In this document: positions 1 through 15,000 of the stretch, piece after piece
How the letters are laid out: each line of letters starts with the position of its first letter
Numbering within the stretch: the stretch's first letter is position 1
NCBI RefSeq assembly: GCF_014066305.1
Contig: NW_023501154.1
Span: forward strand, 1-50,980
DNA: 50,980 nt
Reading direction: 5' to 3'
DNA from: Letharia columbiana
Taxonomy: Eukaryota; Ascomycota; Lecanoromycetes; Lecanorales; Parmeliaceae
Notes under the pieces: generated by a model
Databases searched by the model: none
What the model was told of the DNA's origin: nothing
Seen by the model: the letters and a program-made list of their open reading frames with translations, nothing else
Position numbers and translations under genes: made by a program

Positions 1-3000
1 GATATTATTTCTTTTTCGCCTTCGCCTATAACGAATTAATTATTATTTTTATAAGATTAAAGATATTGACTTAAAGACGATATCGCTTAATTAAAAGCGG
101 AGAACGCGATACTTTAATATTTTAACGCTCGAGTAAAAGATATTATAATATTACTCGAATAAGAGAGAGTTATATTAATAAGAAAGATTTTAGAATTTAA
201 GAATAATCTTAGTATAGCGAAAGATTTAATTTCTATATATAGAAGATTTAGATAATAATTAATTTAGCTAATTAAATTATTAAAGCGTCTAAATTAGATT
301 TTAATTCTATATTAATACTTAATAAAATTTATTTAATAGTTTTAAAATATTAATATACGCTCTTATTAATATAGCTAGCGACTAGAATATTAATTAAAAA
401 GATATAATTTCTAATTTTAATATTTAAAATAATATAGCGATAAACGAGTAGTATTAAAGCGAATTAAGTATATATTATATTAAATAGAAAAGCGTTAATA
501 GCTAAGCTAATTAGAGTTTTAAATCGATTAAATTAAATATTAATTCTATATTAGCGTTATTATATATTTTTAAATATATAGCCGCTAACTATAACGCTAA
601 TTAGAAAGAATTAATCTCTAATTTAAAATATTAGAAATAATATAATAATATATTATTAAAGCGATATAAGTTATTAAAGCGGTGTAAGTTTTTATTATAG
701 TAAGAAGATAGAATTTATATATTAAATATTAATCCCGTTTTATTTCTAATATTTTATTTATTTATATATCTCTTTTAATTTTTCTTTAAATATCTTAATT
801 TTAAGATATTAATTAAATCTTTATTTAGTATAAGTCTAGCTTTCTTAATTAATAATACTTAGTATAAAATATTAATAAGTATATTTCGATATAAAGATAG
901 TAATAAATCTTACTTTCTTTTTAATATTAATAATAAAAAATAATAAATATAGTAATAAATAAAGATAGTATAGGCTATATAGAATTAGTTTAAATCTAAT
1001 AGCGATTATTAATCTATTTATTAAGACTTAGAAATTAGAAAATCTTAGAAGTAAATATAATTTAATAAATATACGCTTATCGATTTCGAGGAGCTATATA
1101 TTATTTATTATTATTACGATAAGATTCTAATTTACTTATTTATAGATTACGAAATAAGCGATATAATAGTATATATTAAATTTAAGAGATATATTAAGAA
1201 ATCTAATTTAAGTAATTTATAATAAACGAATCTAATTAATAATTATAAAAATTAGATATATTTTTAAGCTAGATAATATAAATTATTAATAAATAAAATA
1301 ATAAATAGAATATCTAGCTTACTATTTACTCTAGAAAAAATAATATTAAGATTCTCTTATAATACTAAAAGGCCAAAAGCTTATACGCGAAGACTTCTTA
1401 AAATAATTTTATCGCTAAATTATAAATATCAATATTTTATTTATAATTACTAATAATTCTAAAATACTATAACTCTTATACTACCTCGACTCTAATATAT
1501 AATTAGAGTTAATATTTATTATAAAGAATTAATTAATAAGGAAAGCTATAGAGCTAGAGATAAGATTATTAAAAAATTTATTAATCGATAGTATTAAAGT
1601 CTCTCTAGCTCTAAATTATTAATTATCTTATAATCGCTAATTATTTATAATAATTCTAATCTTTTTTATTAATATTAATTAATAATAGTATAAGATTCTT
1701 ATAGGCTTTAAATATATCGAAGATAAATATATTAGCTAGAAACTTATAAGTATTATTAATTTAATTCTTATAGAATATAAGATTTAAAATTATATATTTA
1801 AACTTATAACTAATAACGCTAGTAATAATAATATACTCTTCGAAGATTTAATTATTTATCTTTCTATTTTCGTAGTAAAGAACTCGCTTAATATTAGAGA
1901 ATTTAAATTCTTAAATTATTTATAATATATTCTCTATATAGCGTATATTATTTAATTAATCTTAAAAGAACTTCTAGATAATATTAGAGTTACTTTAATA
2001 AATAAGAAATTTTAGAGAAGCTAAAGTAATAAAGAAGATAAGAATTAAGTTTAAATAAGTATAATTAATCTATTAATAACTCTAATAAAGATATAATATT
2101 TCTTATTATTATTCTAGTTATTATATTATTAATTATATTAAGATTTAAAAAACTATTATATATATTAATACTAGCGGCTAGCGTAAAGAGATCTTTTTTA
2201 TATTATAAGCTAAACGGCTTTAAGATAAGAACGTTTTAATATTAAATAAATATTAATCTTCTAAAAAAAAGTAATATTATTAAAGACGCTCTTTTAAGCT
2301 CTTTTAGAATATTAAGACTCGCTAAAATTTAACTTATTAGATATTAATCCGCGCTCTACTTCTTTATATTAATATTATATACTTCTTAAAAAATAGATTA
2401 GCTATCTACTTAAGATTAAATAATAAAAAATAATTATAAATAAAAATTATAGTCTAGGCGTCTAAATAATTTTTAATTAATTTCTAATAAATTTAATATT
2501 TAATTTAGTTTATTAAGTCTTTTTATAAGTTTATAAAGTTAATAAGTAGAGGAAAGAAGATTATAATTTACTATATCTTTAATATCTATAATTACCTATT
2601 TAATTATATAGATAAAAAACTTAGAAAATTAAGAAGAAAGAGGATTTCTTAAAAAAAGAACTTTTTAAAGCTTTTAAAACGGCTTATAAGAAATTAGTTA
2701 TCTACTATAATCGAACTTAATTAAATTTAAACTATCTATATAAATAAATTACGCTTCTATATTTAAATTATAATAATATAAAATTAAAGAAATCGAATTA
2801 AAAGATTAATACTAGAGAGAAACTATAAATAAAGATCTACTAAAAAGCGCTTAAAAGAATATTTTAAAATTATTAAAATATTAATATAAGTAGTTAATTA
2901 TAAAGAGCTAAGCGAATAAATTAATTAAATAAAAATACGCTTAATTAAATAATAGAATTCGAGATTAAGAATTTAGATAATAAGAATAAATATAATTAGC

Positions 3001-6000
3001 TTTAGTAGTATAAATAAAATAATAAGTCTTCTAATTATTATTCTAATTATAATCTTATCTCTAATCTTTATAAAGCTCTTTTTAATAATCTAGTAAATCT
3101 TTCGATTTTAGAGTAATAAAAGAAATTAAAATTTAAATATATTATAATTGCTCGAATAGCTCGTAATATTCTTTATTCTTCTATAAAGGCTATTATATAT
3201 AAATGATACTTCTTAATAATTAAAAGATATTATAATATTTAGAAATATTATTTACTAGCGATATTTTATACTTTAATAATAATTCTTTATATAAAATATC
3301 GAGAAAATAAATTTAAATAAATTTAATTTAATCTTAAAAAAGATCTTAATATATTAGATTAGACTAAAAGAGCTAATAATACTTTATATAAAAACTTAAT
3401 TAACATTTATAATAATTATATTAATAAAGATAACGAGCTTACGAAAAGTACTTTAATTATTTAATAGATTTAAAAATAAAATATTAGAGAAGAAAAGTTA
3501 TAGCGAAAAGAATTTTCGAGTATTTAATATTAGCGCGAAATCTATAAAATCTATATAATAATATTTTAAAGAATTTTAAATATAAATAATATAAATTAAG
3601 TTTAATTAAATAATTATATTTAAAATATAGAATTTAAAAAGAAGTTAAATATTAATAATAGTTTTTTAAATAATAATATAAAGCGCGATAAGAGAGAGTC
3701 TTAATATTCTTAATATAAATAATATACGCTTACGAAATAGTATATTAAAATATAAAGTGAGTTAATAATAAAGCGTAGAGTAAGTCTTACTCGATTAAAT
3801 TTAGCGATTAAAAAGAAGTCGATTAATCTAATAAATAGTAATTTTAAGATATTCTTAATAGATATATATAGAAAGATATAGATAAATAGAATAATAAAGT
3901 AATATTAGAAGATAAATATTAATATATAAAAAAAGATATCGAAGTAGAATAATAAGATAATACTCTAATAGAAAGGCGACTTATCGATTAGAAGAGACTT
4001 TTAAATTATTATTAATAGTAGAATAGTAAAAGAATAAAAATATAAGAATAAATTAGAGATATAAGATAATAGCGATTACTCTTAATATAGAGAAGATTAA
4101 AAGAGAGAGTTATTAATAAAGCTATAGAAGATATAATTAAAGTTAGCGATTATATACTATAATAAAAAAGAATTAAAATATAGATATAAAAGTTTTATAG
4201 TTTATTATAATCATAAATATATCGTTATTCGATAATCTAAATAAAATAGAAATATATATAATAAGATTAAATAAAAAATATAAAGATTATAAAGTAGAGT
4301 AGCTCGTTAAAAGAGAGTAATAGAGATTATTAAGTGAAAAATAGAGTTTTATAATAATAAGTAGATAAAAGCTATCTATTAAAAGCTAAAAGCTTAATAA
4401 AAAGAATTATTTAGAATAAGAAATTAGAAAGTATTAGTAGATATAAATAAGTATAATATATTATAAGATAGAGATTATTTAAAAAGCTAAATTAAAATAT
4501 TAAAATATAGAAAATTATAACGATAATATTAGAGATTAAAATATATATAATAATACGTATTATATTATAAATATAGATATTAAAGCTAAGTCTAATTATA
4601 GATTTAAAATTAAATTATAAAAATTATAATTCTAAGTAATTAGATAATAAAAAGCTAATTTTTATATTATAAGATTTCGATTAAATAAAATATAAATATA
4701 GATTAATTAAAGTTTAATTAAAGAATATAAACTTTATCTAATATTAATAATAATTATATTTAAAATAAATCGACTATTTAAAATAGTAATTATATTAAAA
4801 TAAAATAGAAATTAAGAGTAAAGTAAGTAAATATAGTAATAAGTATTCGAATAAATAGCTATTATAATATATAAGATAAAAAAGAGCGTAGAGAGTAATA
4901 AGAATAAACGTTTTATAAAGAACTTTATAGCTTTAACTTAGAGGTTAATAGAAATAATAATAATTCGAAGATAAAAATATAATTTATCTTTAAAAGAAGA
5001 AGATAATAAGAGAAGATTAATTTACTCGATAAAATATTTATAGATAATTTATTTAGATATTCGATTAAATCTAAATTAAGCTATAGAAAAATAAGCTATA
5101 TATACTCTCTAATTAAGAAATTAATTAATAATATTCTAATCGCTAAATACATTATAGAATTTAATATTAGAATATAAGCGAAATAAAGTAATAGAAATAT
5201 AATAAAGAGAGATAAAGTGAGATGCGGGCTAATAAAGAGGCCGTTAAAAAAAATATTAAAATAATATTTAAGTAAGATTTAAAGATAGAGTTTAAAAGAT
5301 CGTAAGTAAGACTAATCATTAATTTTTAATAGATATATATAATCGCTAACTTCTAGTTATAGCTAATTATAATAGATAATATATAAAGATATATAAGAAA
5401 AATAATTTATAGTTATTTATTACGCGTAGAATAATTTTATCTAAAAATTTTAAAAGATATATATATATTAAAAGAGGAATCTTATAATAAGAGAAAGAGA
5501 AGAATAATATATAAGCGTTAAAGAGTATAATAATCTCTAATTACTAATTTTAGAGAAGTAGATAATAATAAGTTAATTAACGAAAGTTTAATTATTAGAT
5601 AGAAGAAAGAATAATTATAGATTTAGAAGAGTTATAAATTTATATTAAAAGCTATTATATAGAAAGATAAGTTAAGAAGAAACGTTAATTAGATATTAAT
5701 ATAATAATAATCAACTAAATATAATATAGAAGATTATTAATATAAGATATAATAAAGATATAAAAGATTTTAAATAAGATATATATATAAAGAGCTCTAA
5801 ATCTAAAAGAAAAGAAGTTAAAATTAAGAATAGATAGCAAATATTAAATATAGAGTATTATTAATTTAGAATAAATATAATATATATAGTCGAAGTTTAA
5901 GAGATAGCTATAGATAGAAAGATAATAATAAATATTAATTAATAATAGAAAGCTTAAGCTTTTTAAGATAATCTATAAGATAATAGATAAAAGATTAACG

Positions 6001-9000
6001 CTAGTAACGCGTTAATAATATCTTATCTAGATAAATACTTAAAAGATATTTTATAACGAATTATCGAGTTATTAGATAATAAGATAAAGAACTTTATTAA
6101 TATATTAAAGATATATAAATTAAAGTCTATATCAAAAGAATTATAGAATAAAAGAAGTTTCGCTATAATATCTATAAATAGCGATTACTTAATAATAAAA
6201 GTTATTATAAAAATAATAAATATAAATATAATAAGTTAATAAAGTAATTTATAGATAAGCTTTATCTATTAATAAGATTATAGCTATTATATTTAATTTA
6301 AATAAATATTTATAATATAAAAATAATAGTTAGTAATTAAAGAATTTAATATTTACTTTAACTCTAATAAATAAATATTAAAATTCGAGAGCGGAATTTT
6401 AAGTTATCTAAATATACGATTATTTTATAAACTATTTAAGTCTTTCTATAATAGAGAAAAAAGTTATATCTAATATCTAATCTTAATAATAATTTTATAA
6501 ATATCTATCGCTAGATAATATATTTATATAAGATTATCTAAATTAATAACTTAAAGTAATATCTTAAATTTAATAATATAAAGAGACTTATTTTTTATAA
6601 TCTCTATTATTTAAAGAGACCGCGATATTAAATATAAATATAAATTTTATTATACGTATTAATAGCTAGAAATTATATCTAAAGAATATAAAGAAAGATT
6701 TATATTTTAAGAATTCTTTAAAATAATAAAGATTACTATTAGAAATTATATATATAAAGATTTAGAAGATATAGATAGTAGTAATTAATAAAAAGAAAAT
6801 ATAGAAATTATATTAGATATTAAGAGGAGATTTAATATCTTTATTTATATTTATATCTATATCTAAAAGTAATATTCTTATCTAAAGATTATTCGAAATT
6901 TAAAGAAATAATAATAAAACTATTTATAAAGATTAATAAGATAATAATTTATAGCTTTAAAATTTCTAGTAATATACTTTTAAGTCTCTATCGCTTTATA
7001 AATAAAATAGAAGATTAATATAAATATTCTAAGATAAGATAACTTTATATTATATATAATACTATCTCTAATTATACGCGATATAGATAAAAAGATTAAA
7101 TTAAAATCTTAATATAAGTAAATATCTAGATATTTAATAGCGATAGATTTATATATATTACTTTTATATTAAACTTCATTAAAATTTATATAAAAAGCTA
7201 TTATATCGATAATATATACTTTAACGAAGAAAATAATAAGTATTTAATCTTCTAAGAGCGAATTTATATTAATAATATCTAAGCGTATAATTTAAGATTA
7301 AAGTTCGCGAAGACTAAGATAATATCTAGTATAAGAATATAAAAAGATAATTCTTAAGATAAAAGTATAGATTAATTATTATTAAGATAGCGATTTAATA
7401 ATTAATATAAAGAATTAGTTAAGTAATAAGCTTATCGCGAAGTATTAATTTTTCTATCGCGATATATATTTAATATATATCTATATATAAAGATAGCTAA
7501 AAATAAATAACTCTTATTATTATTTAAATCTTATTCTTATAAGAAATAGATTAAAGCTTAAGCGGATATTAAGGCTAATCTTAGCTATTATAATAGAAAT
7601 AATAGATAAGATAAGTACTTTAAATAAATTAAATAAATAAAGAATAATATATAAATTAGACGAGATATTTAAAGTAATTTAATCTATATTAAATACTTTA
7701 TTAGATAAATTTAATCTATAAAAGTCTATATATAGAGAGAATCTATAAAGAATATATTTTAAATATCTATAATTTAGAAAATTAAATATTATAGACGAAG
7801 AGACGATTATAAAGTCTAAAGATATATTTAAAAAATACTATTATAACTCGAAAAAGAAGATTAAGTTCGATTATTTAAGTATTAAATAAATTCGATATTA
7901 AAGAAAATATCTAAATAATCTAAACTATAGATTTAAAGAGAGAGATAAAATTATTATAAATATAGATTTTTTAATATCTAATTATAAAGATTTTAGATTA
8001 TATAACTTTAGCTACGTAGATTATATATAGATAATATTTTTATTATATATAATTAATAAAGTAATAAGAGAGACTAAAGAGGCTAATAGAATACAAAGAA
8101 AGTTTAAAAGTAAATAGAGAGATATAAGAAAAGGGCGATTATTAAAATCTATATAAAATAAAAGAGTTAACTTAAATAAAATAAATCTATACTATCTAAT
8201 ATAATAATAATATTAAAATAATTTTTAAATAATTTAAATAATTAAGAAAATAAAATCTAAATTATAATAAATTAAATAATATATCTAATTATATTAATAG
8301 TCGAGTAAAGTTATAGACTTTCGAAGATATTAGAAGAAATAAGTATCGCTAGAAGAATAGAGTTAAGAAGATAAAATAATCAAAATATATTTAGAATAAA
8401 AAAGTTAAAATATAATTAGTTAAAAGAAAATCTAAGAGAATTTAATATATATTATATTTAATTAATAATTAAAGAATAATAATATAATAAGAAATAAAGA
8501 AGATATTATTAAATATAGCGTTTATAAAAAAGCTAATATATATAAAGACTTTATTAGAAGATACGATAGATAATAGCTAGCTCTCTTAAAAGTTATATAA
8601 TTATTTAAAAACTTAAGAGAATATATATAATAATAATAAATTATATAAAGTAAAGGGAAAAAAAGAGTATAAATTAAAATAAGATGAAAAATATAAAAAA
8701 TATAGCGATGAATAGAGAGGGATAGGCGATTTTTATTTTATAATTTAAATAGATAATAAAGAAGGAAAGACTTTTATAATTAGATATATAGAAGTTAGAT
8801 AAAATAAGTAATAATAATAATATCTTAATTATTAATAGAATATAGATTTAGATAATTTATTATATAGCGCTAGATTAAGCGAAATTAAAAATTTAAAACT
8901 CTTATAATAATTAAATTTTCTAATTTATATTCTATATTAAGATTAAATATTATTATTAAAAAAGTAATAATATTAATAATAGAGAGAGTAGATTTAATAA

Positions 9001-9254
9001 GCGCTAAGAAATATATAATAATCTCGATTTTAGATATTAGAAGAGTAGATAAAATAGATAAGTAGATTATAGTAAAAGATAATTAAGTAATAGTAATAGG
9101 CTAAGATTACTTATTAAATATAGAGAATATATTAAATAATTAAGATAATATTATAATATTAAGTATTTTAAACTTAGACGATAACTCGTAAATTAAAAAA
9201 AGAGTAGTTTTTAGAAATAATCTTAAATATTTAGAAGTTAGCGAAGATAGCCTA

Positions 9255-9917
9255 GATCTAATAATAGAAATAGTAGAATTCTTATCTAAATATTTCTTAT
9301 AATTAGACTATTAAATATAATTATATAATATATTTATATTATAAAAAAACTTAATATTTCGCGATATTAGAGATAATATCGAAAGATTAAATCTTTTAAA
9401 TATTAAAATTAAAGATATAGATCTAATAATAAAAATAGTAGAATTTTTATCTAAATATTTTTTATAATTAGATTATTAAGTATAATTATATAGTATATTT
9501 ATATTATAAAAAAATTTAATATTTCATAATATTAGAGATAATATCGAAGAATTAAATCTTTTAAATATCGAAAATTAAAGATATAGATCTAATAATAGAA
9601 ATAGTAGAATTTTTATTTAAATATTTTTTATAATTAGACTATTAAGTATAATTATATAATATATCTATATTATAGAAAAACTTAATATTTCGTAATATTA
9701 GAGATAATATCAAAGAATTAAATCTTTTAAATATTAAAATTAAAGATATAGATCTAGTAATAGAAATAATAGAATTCTTATCTAAATATTTCTTAAAATT
9801 AGATTATTAATTATAATTAAGAAATATAATTATATTATAGAAAGATTCGAGATTTCGCGATATTAGATAATATATTAAAGAGTTATATCTTTTAAATAGC
9901 GATATTATAAAAAATAT
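9255..9917 (+). pseudogene. Fossil coding region with four 55-codon tandem repeats
   Basis: Four head-to-tail copies of a roughly 165-bp unit start at 9,255, 9,420, 9,586 and 9,751 (spacings 165, 166, 165), with a decayed fifth start near 9,918. 165 bp is exactly 55 codons. In the frame that begins GAT CTA at 9,255 each unit reads as plausible protein: an acidic start, VEFLSKYFL, a stretch with in-frame TAA where CAA or CAG would be expected, then a segment like FRDIRDNIE and LNLLNIK. The stops fall at matching places in the units, as RIP of glutamine codons predicts. The 166-bp unit has an extra base and would shift frame. The family is not recognised; a leucine-rich helical repeat protein is possible. 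It is dead as it stands. Confidence 0.65.
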
Positions 9918-12900
9918 AGATTAAGTAATAATAGAAGTAGAGATAATAATAGATATAACGTAGAAATCGAAAGTCGCGGTTTTTAAAGCGTCGCTAGTAA
10001 TAATTAATATATTAAAAAAAAAGTTTTAAGCGAAATTTAAAGGAAAAGTTATAAGAATAATATTAAGGAAACTCATTAGTAGCTCTTAATATTATAATAA
10101 AACTCTTTAATAGAATTAGAGATAACGATAGACTTAAAGCTAAATAAGATATAAAAGAGATTATTATATTAAATTTATTTAGCTATTATCTTATAAAAAG
10201 CGATATTAATAAGACTATAATATTTAGATATATTAGAAGCTAGCTTAAAATAGTATAAAGAAGTATTATAATATAAGATAAATTAAATATTACGCGTAAA
10301 CTCTATATAAATTATATCGCGAAGAGTAAGATATTTAGATATATTAGAGACTAGCTTAGAAAAAAGAGTTAATAAAAATAGATTAAGACTATAATAATAG
10401 ACGTTAAAGATATAAAATAATAACTCTTAATATCGCTCTAAAATAGATAAAATAATATTATAATTTTTAGAATAAAAGTAAAAAGATAAAGACTTTATTA
10501 AAGTCTCTTATTATAAAATAATAGACTAACGAACTAAGTTAAAACGAGTTATTTTAAAGTAATCGCTTTTAAATAAATAATTCTTAAATAAAGAGATATA
10601 TTAATAGATATTTATACATTTTCTCTAGATATAGATCGATTAAATAAGCGAGAAAAGATCTTAAATAGAAGAACCCTTAAAGATTTAAGATTATAGATTT
10701 TATTTAAAAAATAAATATTATTAAAATTAATAGAAGAAGTAAACTTAGTTAATATAGATTAAGAGATAAAAAATTATTTAAATATTTTTATCTAGGCTAT
10801 TTAGATATAGAAGTTAAAGCTAAATTAATTAATTAAATCGAAGATATAAAAGAGCGTAAATATAATATTTTAAGATTTTATCTATAGCTTCGGCGTATTA
10901 GAAATAGAGAAAGAAAGTTTATAATAAATAGAAGATTAAATAGAAGTAATATAAGAATAATTTAAAGGAGAATAAGAAGGTTAAATAGATAGCTATTAAT
11001 TTTTAAATTAAATTTAAATTAATAATTAAGCTAAAGATATAGATTAAGAATAATATATAGATAAAAAATAAGATATAGAAATAAGCGTCGAAGATTAACT
11101 TATAGAACTATATATAAATAATAGAAGAATTTATAGATATATCGATATATTATAAAGAAAAGTCTTTTAAGATAGAGTTAAAAGTTTTAACTTTAAGAGA
11201 TAGCTAATTAAGATAAAAGTAAAGAATATAGATTTAATATTAAGAAGCTAGATTTAATAATAAATTATAAATAGATAATAGCTAGTATATAGATTTAGAT
11301 ACTTTAATAAATAATAAATCTCGATTATTTATTTTAGATTTAGTTAAGATTATTTAAGATTAAAATAAATTCGAATTAGAGTTATATTAAGTAGATAATA
11401 AAGATAAAATAATAAATACTCTAAAAGAGAAGAAATAAGAAGAAAAGCTACTTATAATATCGTTAAATATCTATAAAAAGAAAAGAAAATAATAAAAAAA
11501 GAGTAAAAAAGAATAAAATTAAAGAAAGAGGAAAAGTGAAAAAAGAGTAAATACGATTATTACGCGTTTTTAACGCTAGTAAAATTTACGAAGATAGAGA
11601 AAATAGAGATAAATATTATTATAAATATCTATCGAGAAATTAATTAATATCTATATACTAAAAATAATATTTTAATAATCGATAATTTAATATACTAGAT
11701 AATTAATATTTTAATATATTAGATATCTAATATAATATATTATTAGAAGATAGCGAATTTAAAGAATAAGAAGAAGTTATAATAGCGGAGAAGCGTAAAG
11801 AATAATAAAGTCTCGAGAGAACCCGCCTAGCTTCCACATTATTTTTCTATTATATTACTATTTTTAGCAATATCGTAATTATCGAAAATAGTATATTTAA
11901 TAAAATATTAATTAAGAGTAGTCTCGATATAATATAACATTCTAGATTTAGAAAATCTTAAAGTTCTATACTTATATACGCTCTAATTAAAGAATAATTT
12001 TCGTTTTAAAAATAATTATAATATTATATAATAATAACTAGATCTTAAATAGATCTAATATTAGAATAAATAGAAAGCGTATAATTTACTAGTTAACTTA
12101 TATTATTTACTATATTATTAAAAGAGATAATATAGTAGAGAAATAGATGCGTAGAATTTAGAGCCTATTTTAAAGAAATAAGGTCTATTTTACGTCTCAG
12201 CCCTATCCGTCAGTTAATAAGATCGCCTTACTTCTTAAATTCTACTCTATTTAGAGATTCTATAGAAATAGAGTAACTTAAAGAAAATTAATTATTTAAT
12301 TATTTAGATATAATTAAATATAATATTTACTATTAATAAACTAATAATATTCTCTTTTAATTTAAACTATAAATATTAATAAATATATAAGAGAATATTA
12401 CGATATTTAATTAAAACTAGAATACGTAAAATAGTCTTCGAGATTATAAAAATTATAATATTATAATTATTCGATTATTTAAATATTAATTAAATTAATA
12501 AAATATCTATAATATAATTAATAATTAAAATAATTATAATATTAAATAATAGATTTATTAATTAGAGTTTTATTAAGTAGAAGATTATAGTATAATTTAT
12601 ATATAAAATTAAATATATAGCTACTTCTAATATTACTTAGAATATAATATAAATATATTATATTCTATTAAAGCTTAAATAATAATTAGATAAATCGTCT
12701 ATAATATAATATAATAATAAAAAAGCTATCGATTTAATAAAGAATCTTATAAATTATAAGAGATTACGTTATATTAATATTAGCTATTATCTTATATACG
12801 AATTAATAGTTAATTAAATACTAAGATATAAATATATATTTACGAAGAATATAAAGATCGATAATCTTATTAAAGTATTAATTATTATATAAAATTTAGT

Positions 12901-12918
12901 AATTTTATTAAGATAATA

Positions 12919-13086
12919 CTATTACTAAGAGTATTAAATAGAGTATTATTAGAAGTATTATTAGAATTACTAGATAGAGTACTACTATTAAAATTACTAG
13001 ATAGAGTATTACTAAGAGTATTACGAAGAGTAATATTAAAAGTATTAAATAAAGTACTATTAGTAATATTAGAAGAGTATTATAAT
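12919..13086. repeat. 12-bp minisatellite, about 13 decayed units
   Basis: Units resembling AGTATTACTAGA or AGTATTAAATAG follow each other with a period near 12 bp, followed by three GATAGC units. A multiple of three would fit a short repeat in a former coding region, but no surrounding protein was recognised. Confidence 0.6.
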
Positions 13087-13329
13087 AATATAGCGATAGC
13101 GATAGCGTAATTATAAAGGTCTAAAATATAGCTAATCTATAGCTATCTACTACGAATTTAGCTTCTACGTATATTTAATAATAATTATTAGCGATATAAT
13201 TAAAAGTTTTATAATAATTATACTTTATAGTAATTATAAGTATAATTACTATAAGATATATAAGTCTAACGATTACGCTAGTAGAGTACTAGTAGATACT
13301 TAATATTTAGCTTAAAATTTATCTATTAA

Positions 13330-15000
13330 GAGATATTATTTTCGTATAATCTAGTCCTATTAAGGGTACTCTTATGAGTTAAGAAATGAGGCTATATAAA
13401 TTCGAGGTATATATAAAAGCTATAAGAGCTATAGGAGCTTTTAATAACGCGTCTATCTCGTAATTAGACTTTATATTATTATTATTAATTAATATATTCG
13501 TAGACTTCGATATAGATAGATACTCCTCCTTTACATTTAACTCTATATTCTTATTTAAAATCAGCCATGATTCTTCTATAGATATAACGTCTTACTTCTT
13601 ATTTAAAGATTCTTTAGTCTTCGTTCTTATAGTGTATTTATAACGAAGAACCCGAGTATTAATATAAATAAATTAAAGCTTATTTATTCGTTTAGAAAGA
13701 GTATAATTACGAAGCTTATTATAAAGAAGATTTTAAATAAAAAAGACTCGTTCTAAGGCTACTAAATTAGCTAAGATTCTAAAGAGTCTTAAAATTAAAG
13801 TAGCGAGTCTTAATACTATGGTCAATGCACGAGACTAGAATAAATTAAAATTATTTTTATCTTTTTAGTATAGTGCGTTAGCTATAAATATATCTCGACG
13901 ATATTTAAATTTATAGAAAGTCTTATAAATAGACGCTTACTAAGCATTAGTATTAAAAATATAAGTATTAAGAAAGTTAAGTACGTAATTTTACTTTTTA
14001 TTAATTAATCTCTTCTTAATATAAACTAGATTTAGATGAAATATCGTAAAATAAATTAATAGCACTTACTTCTTAAACTGAGTCTAAAAGATAGTCGATA
14101 GCTATATAGAATTCTTATTATCCTTATTTTTATAGGGCTTAAAGATCTAATTTATATTAAAAGTCTAATAAAAGAAAGAGTAATTTTATAGACGTCGAAG
14201 ATAAGATTTAATAATTCTTTATCTCTTTAAAATATAGTCTAAATATATATCTTCTAATTTTGATATAACTTGTTATTTATATATAACGCTAAAGATCTCT
14301 TTTAAATCCTTTAGCTATACTTAAAAGAGAGAATCTTTTAATAGCTTATTAATATTTTAAGCGCTTATCGTTTTATCTTTACGATTATTTAATATATAAT
14401 AACGAAGAGCTACTTTACTACGTAGAAGGGAGATAATTAAGCGATAATAAGTATCTTATCGTATAATATATAAGAGTATAAGAGCGTAAATACGTTCACC
14501 TTCCTTAATTATGCAGTTACGAAGCACTACTAGCATTTTATTAGTCTTTTAAAAGTATATTATAATTAATTAAGTGTTTTTAAAGATCGTTTTAAACTAT
14601 AGTAGCTTCGAAATATAACGTATTAATAGCTGAATATTATGGCTATTATATGAAATAAATAAATAATACTCTTAACTAGATATTTTTCGTAACTCGATTT
14701 ATATAGTACGTATTTTAATCTCCGTATCTATAGTAAGCGAATTAATACGTGAAATATAATTATTTATCTAGAACTCTACTCTTTTATATATATACTAGAC
14801 TTAGTCTTAGCTTAATCTTATCGACCTTAAGATAAGTCTAAGTAGAAAATCCTACTAAGACTTATTTTTTTAATATATTACTCGATATGTAATATTTATA
14901 CTCTACGTATATATAATTCTTAATAAAAATACGTAACTACGTGATATGGCCTTTTTTAGAATTCTTAAAAAAAGTCGAATAAATAGTTAAATAGGCTCTC
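13330..15000. other. Patch of weaker RIP inside the left block
   Basis: CpA and TpG reappear here at a clearly higher density than in 1-12 kb, for example around 13,373-13,390, 13,560-13,570, 13,815-13,830 and 14,640-14,660. Several ATG triplets therefore exist, but no reading frame longer than about 60 codons. Inference: a younger or single-copy-derived stretch exposed to fewer RIP cycles, or mutation leaking from a neighbour. No product recognised. Confidence 0.5.
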
